A stretch of DNA of 64,000 nt from Mesorhizobium waimense (GTDB lineage Bacteria; Pseudomonadota; Alphaproteobacteria; Rhizobiales; Rhizobiaceae). Where the stretch lies: NCBI RefSeq assembly GCF_003601975.1, contig NZ_QZWZ01000026.1:29639-93638 (forward strand). Direction: 5' to 3'. Below are positions 27,172 to 35,950 of this stretch, piece by piece. The notes below the pieces were generated by a model that was not told where the DNA came from, made no database searches, and saw only the letters and a list, made by a program, of their open reading frames with translations. The position numbers were made by a program, and so were the translations under genes. The first letter of the stretch is position 1; every line of letters starts with the position of its first letter.

Positions 27172-27326
27172 TTCCAGCCCTTTACCATATTGGTTCATGC
27201 CGAATCCCACTTTTGGGGTTTAAGTGTGGCGCGAAAACTTGTATCGCTACACCAAATCGGTTCATACAACGGCGAACTTAATCGGTTTTCACCACAATCT
27301 CAACACCGCAAATGGGGCGGGTCGCG
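27172..27326. promoter_or_regulatory. divergent promoter region between thermonuclease-like genes and virB1
   Basis: 155 bp between divergent starts. A motif AT(T/C)GGTT recurs: ATTGGTTCAT at 27189-27198, ATCGGTTCAT at 27256-27265 and ATCGGTTTTC at 27281-27290. The repeats could be operators for a regulator of transfer, such as the XRE protein at 53676. The promoter elements themselves are not clear. Confidence 0.45.
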
Positions 27327-28277
27327 ATGACAAAAAAGGCTGGAACGAGCAGCATTGCAGGCAGCAGGGCTCTGATTTGCTCGACCCTGCTGAATGTGCT
27401 CGCGACTGGCGCCGCAACGGCCCAGGAAGCGCAGAAATCCGCTAATTTTGTGAATATTTTCGCGCAAACTGAAAGCGTCAATGACGCTGCGATCAGTAGA
27501 ATTTTCGATTCTAGATGGAGCCTGAGCGGCGATCATTACGTCGTCACCGAGAACGGCGTTGTCACGCCGGAGAAGACAGCCAAAAAGGGCCGCCAGGCAG
27601 ACACCCATATTGGTACACTGAAGCGGGCCTACACGACGGAAGACGACACTCCGGAAAATACCATTGTGGGTAAGATACCGACAGGACAGATTACCCAAAA
27701 TGGCTTAGAAAACCCGGCTCAAGACAGCACGGCAGGCGTGCAGGCTTGCGGTCCGTCACCGCTAAGCCCTTCGGAAATCAAGAAATTAGTTGTCGATGCG
27801 GCGCGGCGTCACAAGGTCGACGAGGTTTTCGCCACGGCGATTGCCTGGGCGGAGAGCGGCTTCGACCAAACTCGCAATTCGGACAAGGGCGCGCGCGGCC
27901 CCATGCAGCTCATGCCTGCCATCGCCGAACGGTTCCAGGTCGAGGACATCTGCGATCCGCAGCAGAACATAGAAGGCGGCATGAAGTACCTGCGGGTCCT
28001 GCTCGACGAGTTCCAAAATCCTCTGCTTGTCGCCGCTGCCTACAACAGCGGCGAGCAACGCATCTACGCGTACGGCGGCATCCCGCCGTTCCGGGAGACC
28101 GTCGGCTACGTCGCCAAGGTGGTCAATTACCAGCTCGGTTTGCCCATGCCGGCGGCGAGGGCAAAGCCCAATGCATCCGGGACCACTACAATCGCAGGCG
28201 GTGGTGAAGACGGCGACGTCGGTGTCATCGCCGTGAAGAAGACCGGCAAGTTTGTCGGTGGAGTGATGCACTTTTGA
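27327..28277 (+). CDS. virB1: VirB1-type lytic transglycosylase
   Basis: 316 residues from ATG 27327. A signal peptide of about 33 residues is followed by a long linker and an SLT domain from about residue 145: AWAESGFDQ (catalytic Glu), GARGPMQLMPAIAERF, and AAYNSGEQRIYAYGGIPPFRETVGYV. It cleaves peptidoglycan so the channel can span the envelope. It opens the virB operon and is followed by virB2 after 12 bp. An earlier in-frame codon at 27312 is less likely because the signal sequence would start further in. Confidence 0.92.
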   Translation: MTKKAGTSSIAGSRALICSTLLNVLATGAATAQEAQKSANFVNIFAQTESVNDAAISRIFDSRWSLSGDHYVVTENGVVTPEKTAKKGRQADTHIGTLKRAYTTEDDTPENTIVGKIPTGQITQNGLENPAQDSTAGVQACGPSPLSPSEIKKLVVDAARRHKVDEVFATAIAWAESGFDQTRNSDKGARGPMQLMPAIAERFQVEDICDPQQNIEGGMKYLRVLLDEFQNPLLVAAAYNSGEQRIYAYGGIPPFRETVGYVAKVVNYQLGLPMPAARAKPNASGTTTIAGGGEDGDVGVIAVKKTGKFVGGVMHF

Positions 28278-28289
28278 AGGAGAGAACGC

Positions 28290-28637
28290 ATGAAGTGCAA
28301 TGCAATTGAGGGACCGAGGGTCGGTGCATGGAGGCTGGCAGCCGTTCTTGGATTGGCTGCGGCCGTGCACATGGCCGGCGTCGATCTAGCCTTGGCGCAA
28401 AGTGGTGGTGGCGGCGGCGCTTTCGCGCCACTGCAGACGGCCGTTCAAATGATCGTGGATTTCATCACCGGTCCGTTCGGCCGGCTGCTAGCGATCATTG
28501 CGGTGATCGGCCTTGGTTTTCTCGCCTTCGCCGGTCGGCTGTCGTGGTTCACGGCAGGCGCCGTCATCGTCGGCATTGGCCTGGTCTTCGGCGCGCCAAC
28601 CATCGTCGATGAAATGATTGCCGCTGTCGGCAAATAG
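28290..28637 (+). CDS. virB2: VirB2 major pilin
   Basis: 115 residues. A long leader ends near DLALA-QSGGGGG (about residue 37), followed by two hydrophobic helices (LLAIIAVIGLGFLAFAG and WFTAGAVIVGIGLVFGAP), as in processed TrbC/VirB2 pilins. GGAGAG precedes the ATG. Forms the conjugative pilus. It is followed by virB3 after 2 bp. Confidence 0.93.
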   Translation: MKCNAIEGPRVGAWRLAAVLGLAAAVHMAGVDLALAQSGGGGGAFAPLQTAVQMIVDFITGPFGRLLAIIAVIGLGFLAFAGRLSWFTAGAVIVGIGLVFGAPTIVDEMIAAVGK

Positions 28638-28639
28638 CG

Positions 28640-28939
28640 ATGGCTGAGTTCGAGGACGAAAAGCCCGCCCTGACGCCGCTGGTGATCGGCCTGACCCGTT
28701 CACCGACGCTGTGGGGCGTGCCGTACATGGCCGTCGTTATCGTCGTCGGCTGTACGATCATAGGGTGGCTGGGCTCCAACTCCCTGTGGGCACTGCTGAC
28801 CGCACCAATCGCCTACCTCGTCCTTTTCACGCTGTGCACCTGGGACAGCAAGATCCTCGACGTAATGCAGGTTGCGTCGCGCAAGACGCCCCGCACGCGC
28901 AACAAGAGCTTTTGGGGCGCCAATTCATACGGACCATAG
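28640..28939 (+). CDS. virB3: VirB3 inner-membrane protein
   Basis: 99 residues with the family pattern: an N-terminal LTPLVIGLTRSPTLWGVP followed by two membrane helices around residues 27-65, then a basic C-terminus. VirB3 works with VirB4 in pilus biogenesis. It lies directly between virB2 and virB4 with 2-3 bp gaps. Confidence 0.93.
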   Translation: MAEFEDEKPALTPLVIGLTRSPTLWGVPYMAVVIVVGCTIIGWLGSNSLWALLTAPIAYLVLFTLCTWDSKILDVMQVASRKTPRTRNKSFWGANSYGP

Positions 28940-28942
28940 CCG

Positions 28943-31354
28943 ATGCTGAAAGTCGTCACAGATGAGCTTGGGTTTGGCAAGGCCGCTCAAAACGAGCGGC
29001 CTATGTCGACTCATATCCCGTATTTGCGCCATGTCTCCGATACGGTGATCGGCTTGGAAAATGGTGCCTTGATCAGCGTCATCAAGCTCGATGGCCTGTT
29101 CTTCCAGACTGAGAATCAGGCCACGCTAAACATGCGCTCCGTCGTGCAGAACACGATGATCCGTGCGCTCGGTTCCAGCCGGTTTTCGCTGTGGTCGACG
29201 GTCATTCGCCGCGCGGTTGAGACCGAGATCGGAGGCGCTTTTGATGATCCGTTCTGCGACCTGCTCAACAAGCGTTACATGGAACAGTTGCGCCACAAGC
29301 GCATGTTCACGAACGAGATCTACCTGACCATCGTCAGGTCAGGCATGAGGGGTGCGCTCGGCATCGGTGACACCCTTAAGCGGATACTCAACAACGCCAG
29401 CCGCGACGGCCGCTCTCAGCAGTCACGCGAGGACGTGACGGAACTGGAGGAGCTGGTCACCAACATCACGCGCGAGCTCGAGAAATACGGCGCGCGGGCG
29501 CTCGGCATCGTCCGCCGCGACGGCGAGCCATATTCCGAACCCTGCGAGTTCTTCAACACAATCCTGACCTGCGGCGTGCCACGTAAGATGCGGCTCCCGC
29601 GCATGGGCATCAGCAACTACGTCGGCACGTCTCGCCTACATTTCAGCAAGCGGACCATGCAGGCACAAGCCGCTGTCGACGAGGACAGCCGTTTCGGCGC
29701 GCTTCTGTCGGTAAAGGAATATCCCCCCTTCACGGGGCCGGGGATGCTCGACGGCCTTTTGCAAGTCAATCACGAGTTCATTCTGACGCAATCGTTCACG
29801 ATCGCGGACAAGCCCATTGCTCAAGAGCGAATTACGCGCCTGCAGCGTCAAATCCAGGCCTCGGATGAAGCGGGTAGCTCGGTCGAACACGACATCGATT
29901 TCGCAGTTAACAGTCTGATGAACCAGGAAGCCGTTTTCGGCTTCCATCATCTGACACTGTTGTGCCTGTCGCGCGATCTGGAGGGCGTGAGCAAGGCGGT
30001 CTCCGAGCTTGGGGCATGCCTCACCGACATGAACATCAACTGGCTGCGCGAGGATATGAACCTCGAAGCAGCCTTTTGGGCGCAATTGCCGGGAAATCAC
30101 AGTTACATCGCCCGCAAGGCGTTGCTGTCGAGCGGCAATTTCGCCGGTTTGTCGTCGATGCACAATTTCGCGACCGGGCAGTCCGACGGCGCGCATTGGG
30201 GCCTGCCGATCACGATCCTCGAAACGACGTCGCAAACGCCGTACTGGTTCAACTTTCACCAACGCGACATTGGCCACTTCCTCGTCACTGGTCCAACCGG
30301 CTCGGGCAAAACCGTCGGCCTGACGTTCTTGCTTGCCCAGGCGATGCGTATCAAGCCCGCACCCAAGGCAGTTTTCTTTGACAAAGATCGCGGTGCGGAG
30401 ATCTTCATTCGGGCGGTTGGCGGCACCTACGAGGTACTGTCCCCGGAAACGCCCACCGGCTTCAACCCTCTGCAGCTCGAGAACACCGGACCGAACCGGG
30501 AATTTCTCCTGCGGTTGCTAAAGGCAATGCTTCGCGCCAACGATCGTCGCGACTTTAGCCAGGAAGACGAAGATACACTCGAAAAGGCCTTGGCTCGGCT
30601 CATGCAAGAGCCCGCGGCTGAGCGCAACTTGGTGAACCTGTCGACCCTGCTCGTCGGTCGCTCTCGCGCAGACGCCAACGACCTCCATGCACGACTGCGG
30701 CCATGGATCGACGGCGAAAAGGCATGGCTGTTCAACGCTCAGCACGACGTTCTGTCATTCTCAGGGCATCGTGTCTTTGGCTTCGACATGACCAATATCC
30801 TCGCAAATGAGGAGTTGCGCACACCGGCGCTGATGTACCTCTACCATCGGCTGGATGAGCTGCTGAACGGCGATCCTGTCATGTTCTTCATGGATGAAGG
30901 CTGGCAGCTGCTCCAGGACGAGACCTTCTCGGCGTTCATCGTCGACAAGATGAAGACCATCCGCAAGCTCAACGGCATTGTCGGTTTCGGAACGCAGTCG
31001 GCGGCCGACATCGCCAAGGCCCGGGCATCACACGCGCTGATCGAGCAGTCGGCAACGAACATCCACTTCCCTAATCCGCGCGCGGACGAGGAAAGCTACA
31101 TCACCCGCTTTGGCCTGACGGTCAAAGAATTCAACTTCATCAAAAACACTCCGCCTGAGAAGCGCACCTTTCTCGTCAAGCACGGGAATGACTCGGTCAT
31201 TGCCCGCCTCGATCTGTCGTCGATGCCCGACATGGTGAAGGTCCTGTCGGGCCGAAAGAAGACGATCGAGGAGTGCGCAGCACTTCGGGAAAAAAACGGC
31301 GACGAGCCGGAAAAGTGGCTGGCTGAATTTTGCGGATGGGAGAAGGCTCAATGA
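28943..31354 (+). CDS. virB4: VirB4 ATPase
   Basis: 803 residues, a normal VirB4 length. The N-terminal CagE/TrbE-like domain is followed by a Walker A motif GPTGSGKTVG at about residues 449-458, then a Walker B-like VMFFMDEGWQLL near 645-656 and a conserved GFGTQSAADIAKA. Powers pilus assembly and substrate transfer at the cytoplasmic face. Its stop overlaps the ATG of the second transglycosylase gene (ATGA). Confidence 0.95.
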   Translation: MLKVVTDELGFGKAAQNERPMSTHIPYLRHVSDTVIGLENGALISVIKLDGLFFQTENQATLNMRSVVQNTMIRALGSSRFSLWSTVIRRAVETEIGGAFDDPFCDLLNKRYMEQLRHKRMFTNEIYLTIVRSGMRGALGIGDTLKRILNNASRDGRSQQSREDVTELEELVTNITRELEKYGARALGIVRRDGEPYSEPCEFFNTILTCGVPRKMRLPRMGISNYVGTSRLHFSKRTMQAQAAVDEDSRFGALLSVKEYPPFTGPGMLDGLLQVNHEFILTQSFTIADKPIAQERITRLQRQIQASDEAGSSVEHDIDFAVNSLMNQEAVFGFHHLTLLCLSRDLEGVSKAVSELGACLTDMNINWLREDMNLEAAFWAQLPGNHSYIARKALLSSGNFAGLSSMHNFATGQSDGAHWGLPITILETTSQTPYWFNFHQRDIGHFLVTGPTGSGKTVGLTFLLAQAMRIKPAPKAVFFDKDRGAEIFIRAVGGTYEVLSPETPTGFNPLQLENTGPNREFLLRLLKAMLRANDRRDFSQEDEDTLEKALARLMQEPAAERNLVNLSTLLVGRSRADANDLHARLRPWIDGEKAWLFNAQHDVLSFSGHRVFGFDMTNILANEELRTPALMYLYHRLDELLNGDPVMFFMDEGWQLLQDETFSAFIVDKMKTIRKLNGIVGFGTQSAADIAKARASHALIEQSATNIHFPNPRADEESYITRFGLTVKEFNFIKNTPPEKRTFLVKHGNDSVIARLDLSSMPDMVKVLSGRKKTIEECAALREKNGDEPEKWLAEFCGWEKAQ

Positions 31355-32436
31355 GAAATCGTCTAGCCCTTGGCTTGCTGGTGACAACACTCGCCACCCC
31401 CGTTCCGGCGATGGCGTCCGGTGTTCCCGTCATCGACGGAGCGAACCTCGGTACAAGGACGGATCGGAAGGACAAGACCGGCGAAATCGAAGAGACCGAC
31501 AAGGACCGGTTTTCGATCAACAAAGGCGTGACCTGCTCCGTCTACAGGGAAGGTCGCAAGGACGATCCGGTCGCGGCCGCGCAAGCCAACCCCGAAATCG
31601 TCGGCCTGGTCAAAAGGGTCGCGGGGGAAGAAGGCGTTGACGAGAACCTGTTTATGGCTCTCGTCTACCAGGAAAGCCGTTTCAATCCATGCGCCCAATC
31701 CGGCGCCGGCGCATATGGCCTCACACAGCTGATGCCGGGGACCGCAAGCGATCTCGGGGTCAATCGCTACAATATCGAGTCCAATTTGCGTGGCGGCGCC
31801 CGCTATCTGAAACAGCAGCTCAAGCGGTTCGGCGGCAACGTGAATCTGGCACTTGCCGCCTACAATTCTGGTCACGGCAACGTCCAGAAATACGGCGGCA
31901 TCCCGCCGTTCAAGGAAACACAGGGTTACGTCAAAAAGATCACGCAACAGTGGCTGCCGGCACTCGGTGGGGCGAATGGGGCGAACATCCCGATCAATTA
32001 TGGCGGCGGCAGCACATCGTACACTGGCGTGCGGGATTCGACGATCAACGCCATGGCGACGTCGCAAGCCACGCAGGAGAGCGGCGCCAACGTCGCCTCA
32101 TGGCTGCAGCAACTCGGCGGCCTGACCACTGGAACTATTCAGGACAGTTGGGACCACAATTCCGGTGCGGGAAACGCCAATCTCGAAATGATGAACCAGG
32201 TCATCCTGCTCGGGACGACAATGGCGGACCTGTTCAATTCAAGAAACGCGATGCAGCTGACTGAAACGTCAGGCACATCTCAGTCATCTGGATACAAAAA
32301 CAAAGGCGAAATGCCGCGCGAATCCATTGGTCTGTGCGACCCGCGCGAAGGGCTCGAATGGAGCCCGGCGGACAAGGCCTGTGTCCAGAAGCGCGAGCGT
32401 GAATCCACCCTCAACCTGCAACTCAAGCTTCAATAA
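31351..32436 (+). CDS. second lytic transglycosylase, with VirB5-like N-terminus
   Basis: 361 residues. The signal peptide is followed by ASGVPVIDGANL, nearly the same opening that the next gene (virB5) has after its own signal. Then comes an SLT domain at about residues 90-215: MALVYQESRFNPCAQSGAGA, GLTQLMPGTASDLG, AAYNSGHGNVQKYGGIPPF. A C-terminal helical region of about 140 residues follows. ATG 31351 overlaps the virB4 stop, and virB5 starts 11 bp after its end. It duplicates the VirB1 activity in the same operon and looks like a VirB5/VirB1 mosaic, perhaps placing the muramidase at the VirB5 pilus tip. Confidence 0.88.
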   Translation: MRNRLALGLLVTTLATPVPAMASGVPVIDGANLGTRTDRKDKTGEIEETDKDRFSINKGVTCSVYREGRKDDPVAAAQANPEIVGLVKRVAGEEGVDENLFMALVYQESRFNPCAQSGAGAYGLTQLMPGTASDLGVNRYNIESNLRGGARYLKQQLKRFGGNVNLALAAYNSGHGNVQKYGGIPPFKETQGYVKKITQQWLPALGGANGANIPINYGGGSTSYTGVRDSTINAMATSQATQESGANVASWLQQLGGLTTGTIQDSWDHNSGAGNANLEMMNQVILLGTTMADLFNSRNAMQLTETSGTSQSSGYKNKGEMPRESIGLCDPREGLEWSPADKACVQKRERESTLNLQLKLQ

Positions 32437-32447
32437 GGAGACCTTCT

Positions 32448-33152
32448 ATGAAGCGCTCTATCCTCACTGCGTGCTCGGTTCTCTTTGCTTCCGCGGCATG
32501 GGCATCAGGCGTGCCGGTCATCGACGGTGCCAATCTCAAGGTGGCCAAGGAAACGGCCATGACCACCGACAAGATCCTGAACACGAACAAGGACATCCTG
32601 TCGACTGTCGAAGACACGTTGAAGGCCGTCACCGGCGATCGCGGCGGTGACGCCAACCAGATGCAGAATCTGGCTGTGGGCAGCGGTTTCAGCGTGTCCT
32701 CCATGCCGTCCTTCGACAGCATCATGTCAGGCGGTGTGCCAAACTTCGGCGGAATGGGTGGCGACATCAGCAAGATCGCGACCACCTTCATCAATGGCCT
32801 GCAGCTTGTGAAAAGCCTTTCTGGCAAGTCAAACAGCGGCTTTTCCAGCGACAAGTCCTATGAAGAGCTGATGAACACGGTCCTTGGCGTCTCGGCCCTT
32901 GTGACGGGATCGCAGCAGGCCGTGACAACGCGCCGGAGCGCCCTTGAGCAAGCTGGACAGAGCATCGGCCAGGCTCAGGACATCAAGGGGTCGATCGATC
33001 AGAACACCCAATTGCAAGTCCAGGCCGGCCTCACCATCAACGAGCTGATCGGCGTGATGAACGGTGCTGTCGGCTCCCTGCAGGCCGATAACCAGCGCCG
33101 GCTCACCGACATTTCCAACTCGAAGAAGGCATTGACCTACGGTGGCAACTAA
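32448..33152 (+). CDS. virB5: VirB5 minor pilin
   Basis: 234 residues with signal peptide (KRSILTACSVLFASAAWA) and the mature start SGVPVIDGANL. Mature part is helical and Gln/Ser/Asn-rich, ending with a conserved C-terminal region (LQADNQRRLTDISNSKKAL), as in TrbJ/VirB5 proteins at the pilus tip. GGAGACC precedes the ATG. Followed with overlap by the lipoprotein gene. Confidence 0.88.
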   Translation: MKRSILTACSVLFASAAWASGVPVIDGANLKVAKETAMTTDKILNTNKDILSTVEDTLKAVTGDRGGDANQMQNLAVGSGFSVSSMPSFDSIMSGGVPNFGGMGGDISKIATTFINGLQLVKSLSGKSNSGFSSDKSYEELMNTVLGVSALVTGSQQAVTTRRSALEQAGQSIGQAQDIKGSIDQNTQLQVQAGLTINELIGVMNGAVGSLQADNQRRLTDISNSKKALTYGGN

Positions 33153-33366
33153 GCCTGCTCACATAGTCAGGGCCTTGTTCGTGGTCGTGATCGCGGCCGG
33201 CGTTGCCGGCTGCGGTACGGTCAAAGAGAAAACGGCCCCCTGCAAGCGACCCGCAAATCTGACGTCCTACGCTGCCGATCCTCGCCAGGAATGCGGGCCG
33301 ATGTCGTACGTCAACGGTGACCCGGCCACAGCCATGGCGGCGATAAAGGCGATGGCAACTCAGTAA
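33142..33366 (+). CDS. virB7: VirB7-like lipoprotein
   Basis: 74 residues from GTG 33142, overlapping the virB5 stop by 11 bp. A signal sequence ends in a lipobox (GVAGC, Cys24), followed by a short mature peptide with two more Cys. This matches VirB7, which anchors VirB9 in the outer membrane and disulfide-links to it. VirB7 is poorly conserved, so the call rests on lipobox, size and position between virB5 and virB6. Confidence 0.75.
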   Translation: MATKPAHIVRALFVVVIAAGVAGCGTVKEKTAPCKRPANLTSYAADPRQECGPMSYVNGDPATAMAAIKAMATQ

Positions 33367-33381
33367 GGGCGATCGGCGGCA

Positions 33382-34413
33382 ATGGAAGATTTCTTAGGCA
33401 ACCTCCTCGACCGAATTGAAGACACAGGCAGAACCTTCTCGGAAAGGGCATATGGGATTGTCGGCAGCGAAGTCACGCCGCTGCTCAATGTCCTGTTCCT
33501 CGCCTATGTCGCTTATTACGGCCTGCAGCTCTTCATGGGAACGTCCAGGGTCAGCGTTGCCGAAGTCATCGGCCGTGTCGCCCGGATGGTGATCATTCTG
33601 CTGATCGTCAGAGAATGGAGCAGTTTCGACACGCTGTTTTACAGTTGGCTGAACAACACGCCCGAGGATGTCGGGCGCGCGATCCTGACTGCCACGGGAA
33701 CCGGCATCACCGAACCGACAAATGGCCTGTCGATGATCTGGAAGACCGCCAATGAAGCAGCGGCGGCGTTTGCGGAACAGTCGGGCTATTTCGCCATTCT
33801 GCCGTCGATGATCGGCTTTCTCATCATGCTTTGCGTGGCAGTGTTTATCGCCGTCGCGCTGGCGATCCTGTTGCTGGCGAAGGTGATGATGTGGGTGCTC
33901 GTCGGAACGGCCCCGATCTTCATAGCCTGCATGCTGTTCGAGCAGACGCGACGCCTTGGCGTGTCGTGGTTCCAACAGGTCCTTCTCTACGCGCTGATAC
34001 CGCTGTTCATCTATGTGGTTGCCGCCTTCCTCATCGCCGCCATGGACCCCGAACTAACCAAGGTTACGAATGCGGCGAACCAACGCCGGCTGCAGCTCAG
34101 CGACGTGTCGGCTTTCCTGCTGCTGTGCTGCGCAGGCGCGTTCGTTCTTTTCCATATCCAGGTGTTGGCGCAAAGCATCGTCGGCGGCGTCTCAGCGGGC
34201 ATCGGCAACGTCGCGAGGGCTGTTGCGCAATACTCCGGCATGACGGCACCAACGAAGGCACTCGACGTTGCGCGCGGCACGGCAGGCGTGGTCGGAGATG
34301 CCGGTATGCGTGCACGCGATCGTATCCAATCCGGCATGGTTGCCAACATTCGCGCGGCCAATGAGCGCGCTGCCATGCAGAACAGAATCTCCAACAACAG
34401 CATGCCTCGCTGA
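33382..34413 (+). CDS. virB6: VirB6 polytopic membrane protein
   Basis: 343 residues with about six membrane helices (VLFLAYVAYYGLQLFMG, LIMLCVAVFIAVALAILLLA, LLYALIPLFIYVVAAFLIAA) and the family motif ALAILLLAKVMMWVLVGTAP. Forms part of the inner-membrane channel contacting DNA substrate. It is 15 bp after virB7 and 38 bp before virB8. Confidence 0.93.
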   Translation: MEDFLGNLLDRIEDTGRTFSERAYGIVGSEVTPLLNVLFLAYVAYYGLQLFMGTSRVSVAEVIGRVARMVIILLIVREWSSFDTLFYSWLNNTPEDVGRAILTATGTGITEPTNGLSMIWKTANEAAAAFAEQSGYFAILPSMIGFLIMLCVAVFIAVALAILLLAKVMMWVLVGTAPIFIACMLFEQTRRLGVSWFQQVLLYALIPLFIYVVAAFLIAAMDPELTKVTNAANQRRLQLSDVSAFLLLCCAGAFVLFHIQVLAQSIVGGVSAGIGNVARAVAQYSGMTAPTKALDVARGTAGVVGDAGMRARDRIQSGMVANIRAANERAAMQNRISNNSMPR

Positions 34414-34451
34414 GGCTGCTCGCCGGCAGGCAAAGTAAGGGCTGGATCAAT

Positions 34452-35144
34452 ATGGCAGACAACGAAGGTGCGCTGAGGAGCTATTTTCAGGACGGCGATC
34501 GATGGGAAAACGAGATCGTCAAGAAGGCGAAGCGCTCCCGGTCGCTTGCATGGTTCGTGGCGCTGCTTTTCGGCGCGATCACGCTGCTGGCGCTCGCAGC
34601 ACTCGTTCTCTTGGTCCCGCTGAAAAGCTTCGAGCCGTATATCGTCGAGGTCGACAAGAACACCGGCTATATCGAGGTCAAGACAGGCCTGACCAAGCCG
34701 TTGACCCTGACAGAGACGCAAGCCATCACGCAAGCCAATGTGGTGCGCTATATCCGCCACCGCGAGGGGTATGATCCGTTCGCCATCGAAGAAACCTTCG
34801 GCATCGCCGCTCTGCTGTCGACCGGGGATGCGGCACGCGAGTTGGCAGAGCAGTACAGCGCAGCCAACCCGAACAATCCGACCAAAGTCTACGGCAAAAA
34901 CAAGCGCGTGCTGGTCGACGTCAAGTCCGTGACGTTCTCGAATGCCAGCACGGCGCTGGTCAGGTTCTCGACAACGGAAAAGTCCGACACGGAGTCGATC
35001 GTCCGGCACTACATTTCGGTTGTGCGCTACCGGTATACGGAGACGCCGGAAACGAATGAATGGCGGTTTGAAAACCCCCTCGGATTCCAGGTCTACAACT
35101 ACCGCCGCGACCAGGAAACGGTCACGCCGGGGGACGAGGGATGA
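34452..35144 (+). CDS. virB8: VirB8 channel-assembly protein
   Basis: 230 residues: short cytoplasmic N-terminus, one membrane helix (LAWFVALLFGAITLLALAALVLLV, about 33-56) and a periplasmic domain with YIRHREGYDPFAIEETF and a C-terminal PLGFQVYNYRRDQE. This is the canonical VirB8 form that nucleates the inner-membrane complex. Stop overlaps virB9 by 4 bp. Confidence 0.94.
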   Translation: MADNEGALRSYFQDGDRWENEIVKKAKRSRSLAWFVALLFGAITLLALAALVLLVPLKSFEPYIVEVDKNTGYIEVKTGLTKPLTLTETQAITQANVVRYIRHREGYDPFAIEETFGIAALLSTGDAARELAEQYSAANPNNPTKVYGKNKRVLVDVKSVTFSNASTALVRFSTTEKSDTESIVRHYISVVRYRYTETPETNEWRFENPLGFQVYNYRRDQETVTPGDEG

Positions 35145-35950
35145 TGAAACGCCTGCTGTTTTCGGCGGCGCTTTCCGTCGTCATCCAGACTCACGCCCAT
35201 GGCGCGCAAACGCCTCGTCCGGGCAACCTCGACGGGCGCGTTACCAGTGTCGTCTATCAGCCGAACAACGTGGTCACGGTCAATGCTACCTATGGCATTT
35301 CGACCATGATCATTTTCGACGAAGACGAGAAATTCGAAACGATCTCGCTCGGCGACACGGAAAGCTGGCAGGTTGCGCCTTCCGAGAAGGGCAACATCCT
35401 GTTCGTCAAACCGGTCGCCAAGAACGTCACCACCAATATGAACGTGGTGACGACGAAACGAATCTATTTCATCGAGCTGCACGACTATGCGCCAGAGGCA
35501 GGCCACAAGGTCTTCGGCGTGCGCTTTGTCTATCCGGAGAAGGATCTGAACGCCGCCTTGCGCAAGGAGGCGGAATATAGGGCGGCAAACCCCAACGTTT
35601 CGAACATCGACAAGGCCAACGTCAACATTGACTACTCGTTCTCGGGCGACGCGGCCATGAAACCGTCGATGGTCTTCGATGACGGCAAGAAGACCTTCTT
35701 CAAATTCAACGGCCGCGTGCCGGCGATCTTTGCCGTTCAATCGGATTTTTCCGAGACGCTGCGCAATTTCCGCAAGGAGGGCGACTATCTCGTCGTCGAT
35801 GGCGTCGCCACTCAATACACGCTGCGCGACGGCGATCAGTGGACGTGCATTTTCAACCTTCGAAAGCCCGACTTCGGAACCCCAGACCCCGACATCCTCG
35901 GCCCGGCTCCCGACCGCCAGGCTAAGAAGCGCTGGAGGAGCGGCAACTGA
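35141..35950 (+). CDS. virB9: VirB9 outer-membrane-complex protein
   Basis: 269 residues with a signal peptide (about 20 residues) and the VirB9/CagX fold: N-terminal domain with VRFVYP-type strands, C-terminal domain carrying KPSMVFDDGKKTFFKF and PAIFAV, then LVVDGVATQYTLRDG. Forms the outer-membrane core with VirB7 and VirB10. Its stop overlaps the virB10 ATG by one base. Confidence 0.94.
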   Translation: MMKRLLFSAALSVVIQTHAHGAQTPRPGNLDGRVTSVVYQPNNVVTVNATYGISTMIIFDEDEKFETISLGDTESWQVAPSEKGNILFVKPVAKNVTTNMNVVTTKRIYFIELHDYAPEAGHKVFGVRFVYPEKDLNAALRKEAEYRAANPNVSNIDKANVNIDYSFSGDAAMKPSMVFDDGKKTFFKFNGRVPAIFAVQSDFSETLRNFRKEGDYLVVDGVATQYTLRDGDQWTCIFNLRKPDFGTPDPDILGPAPDRQAKKRWRSGN

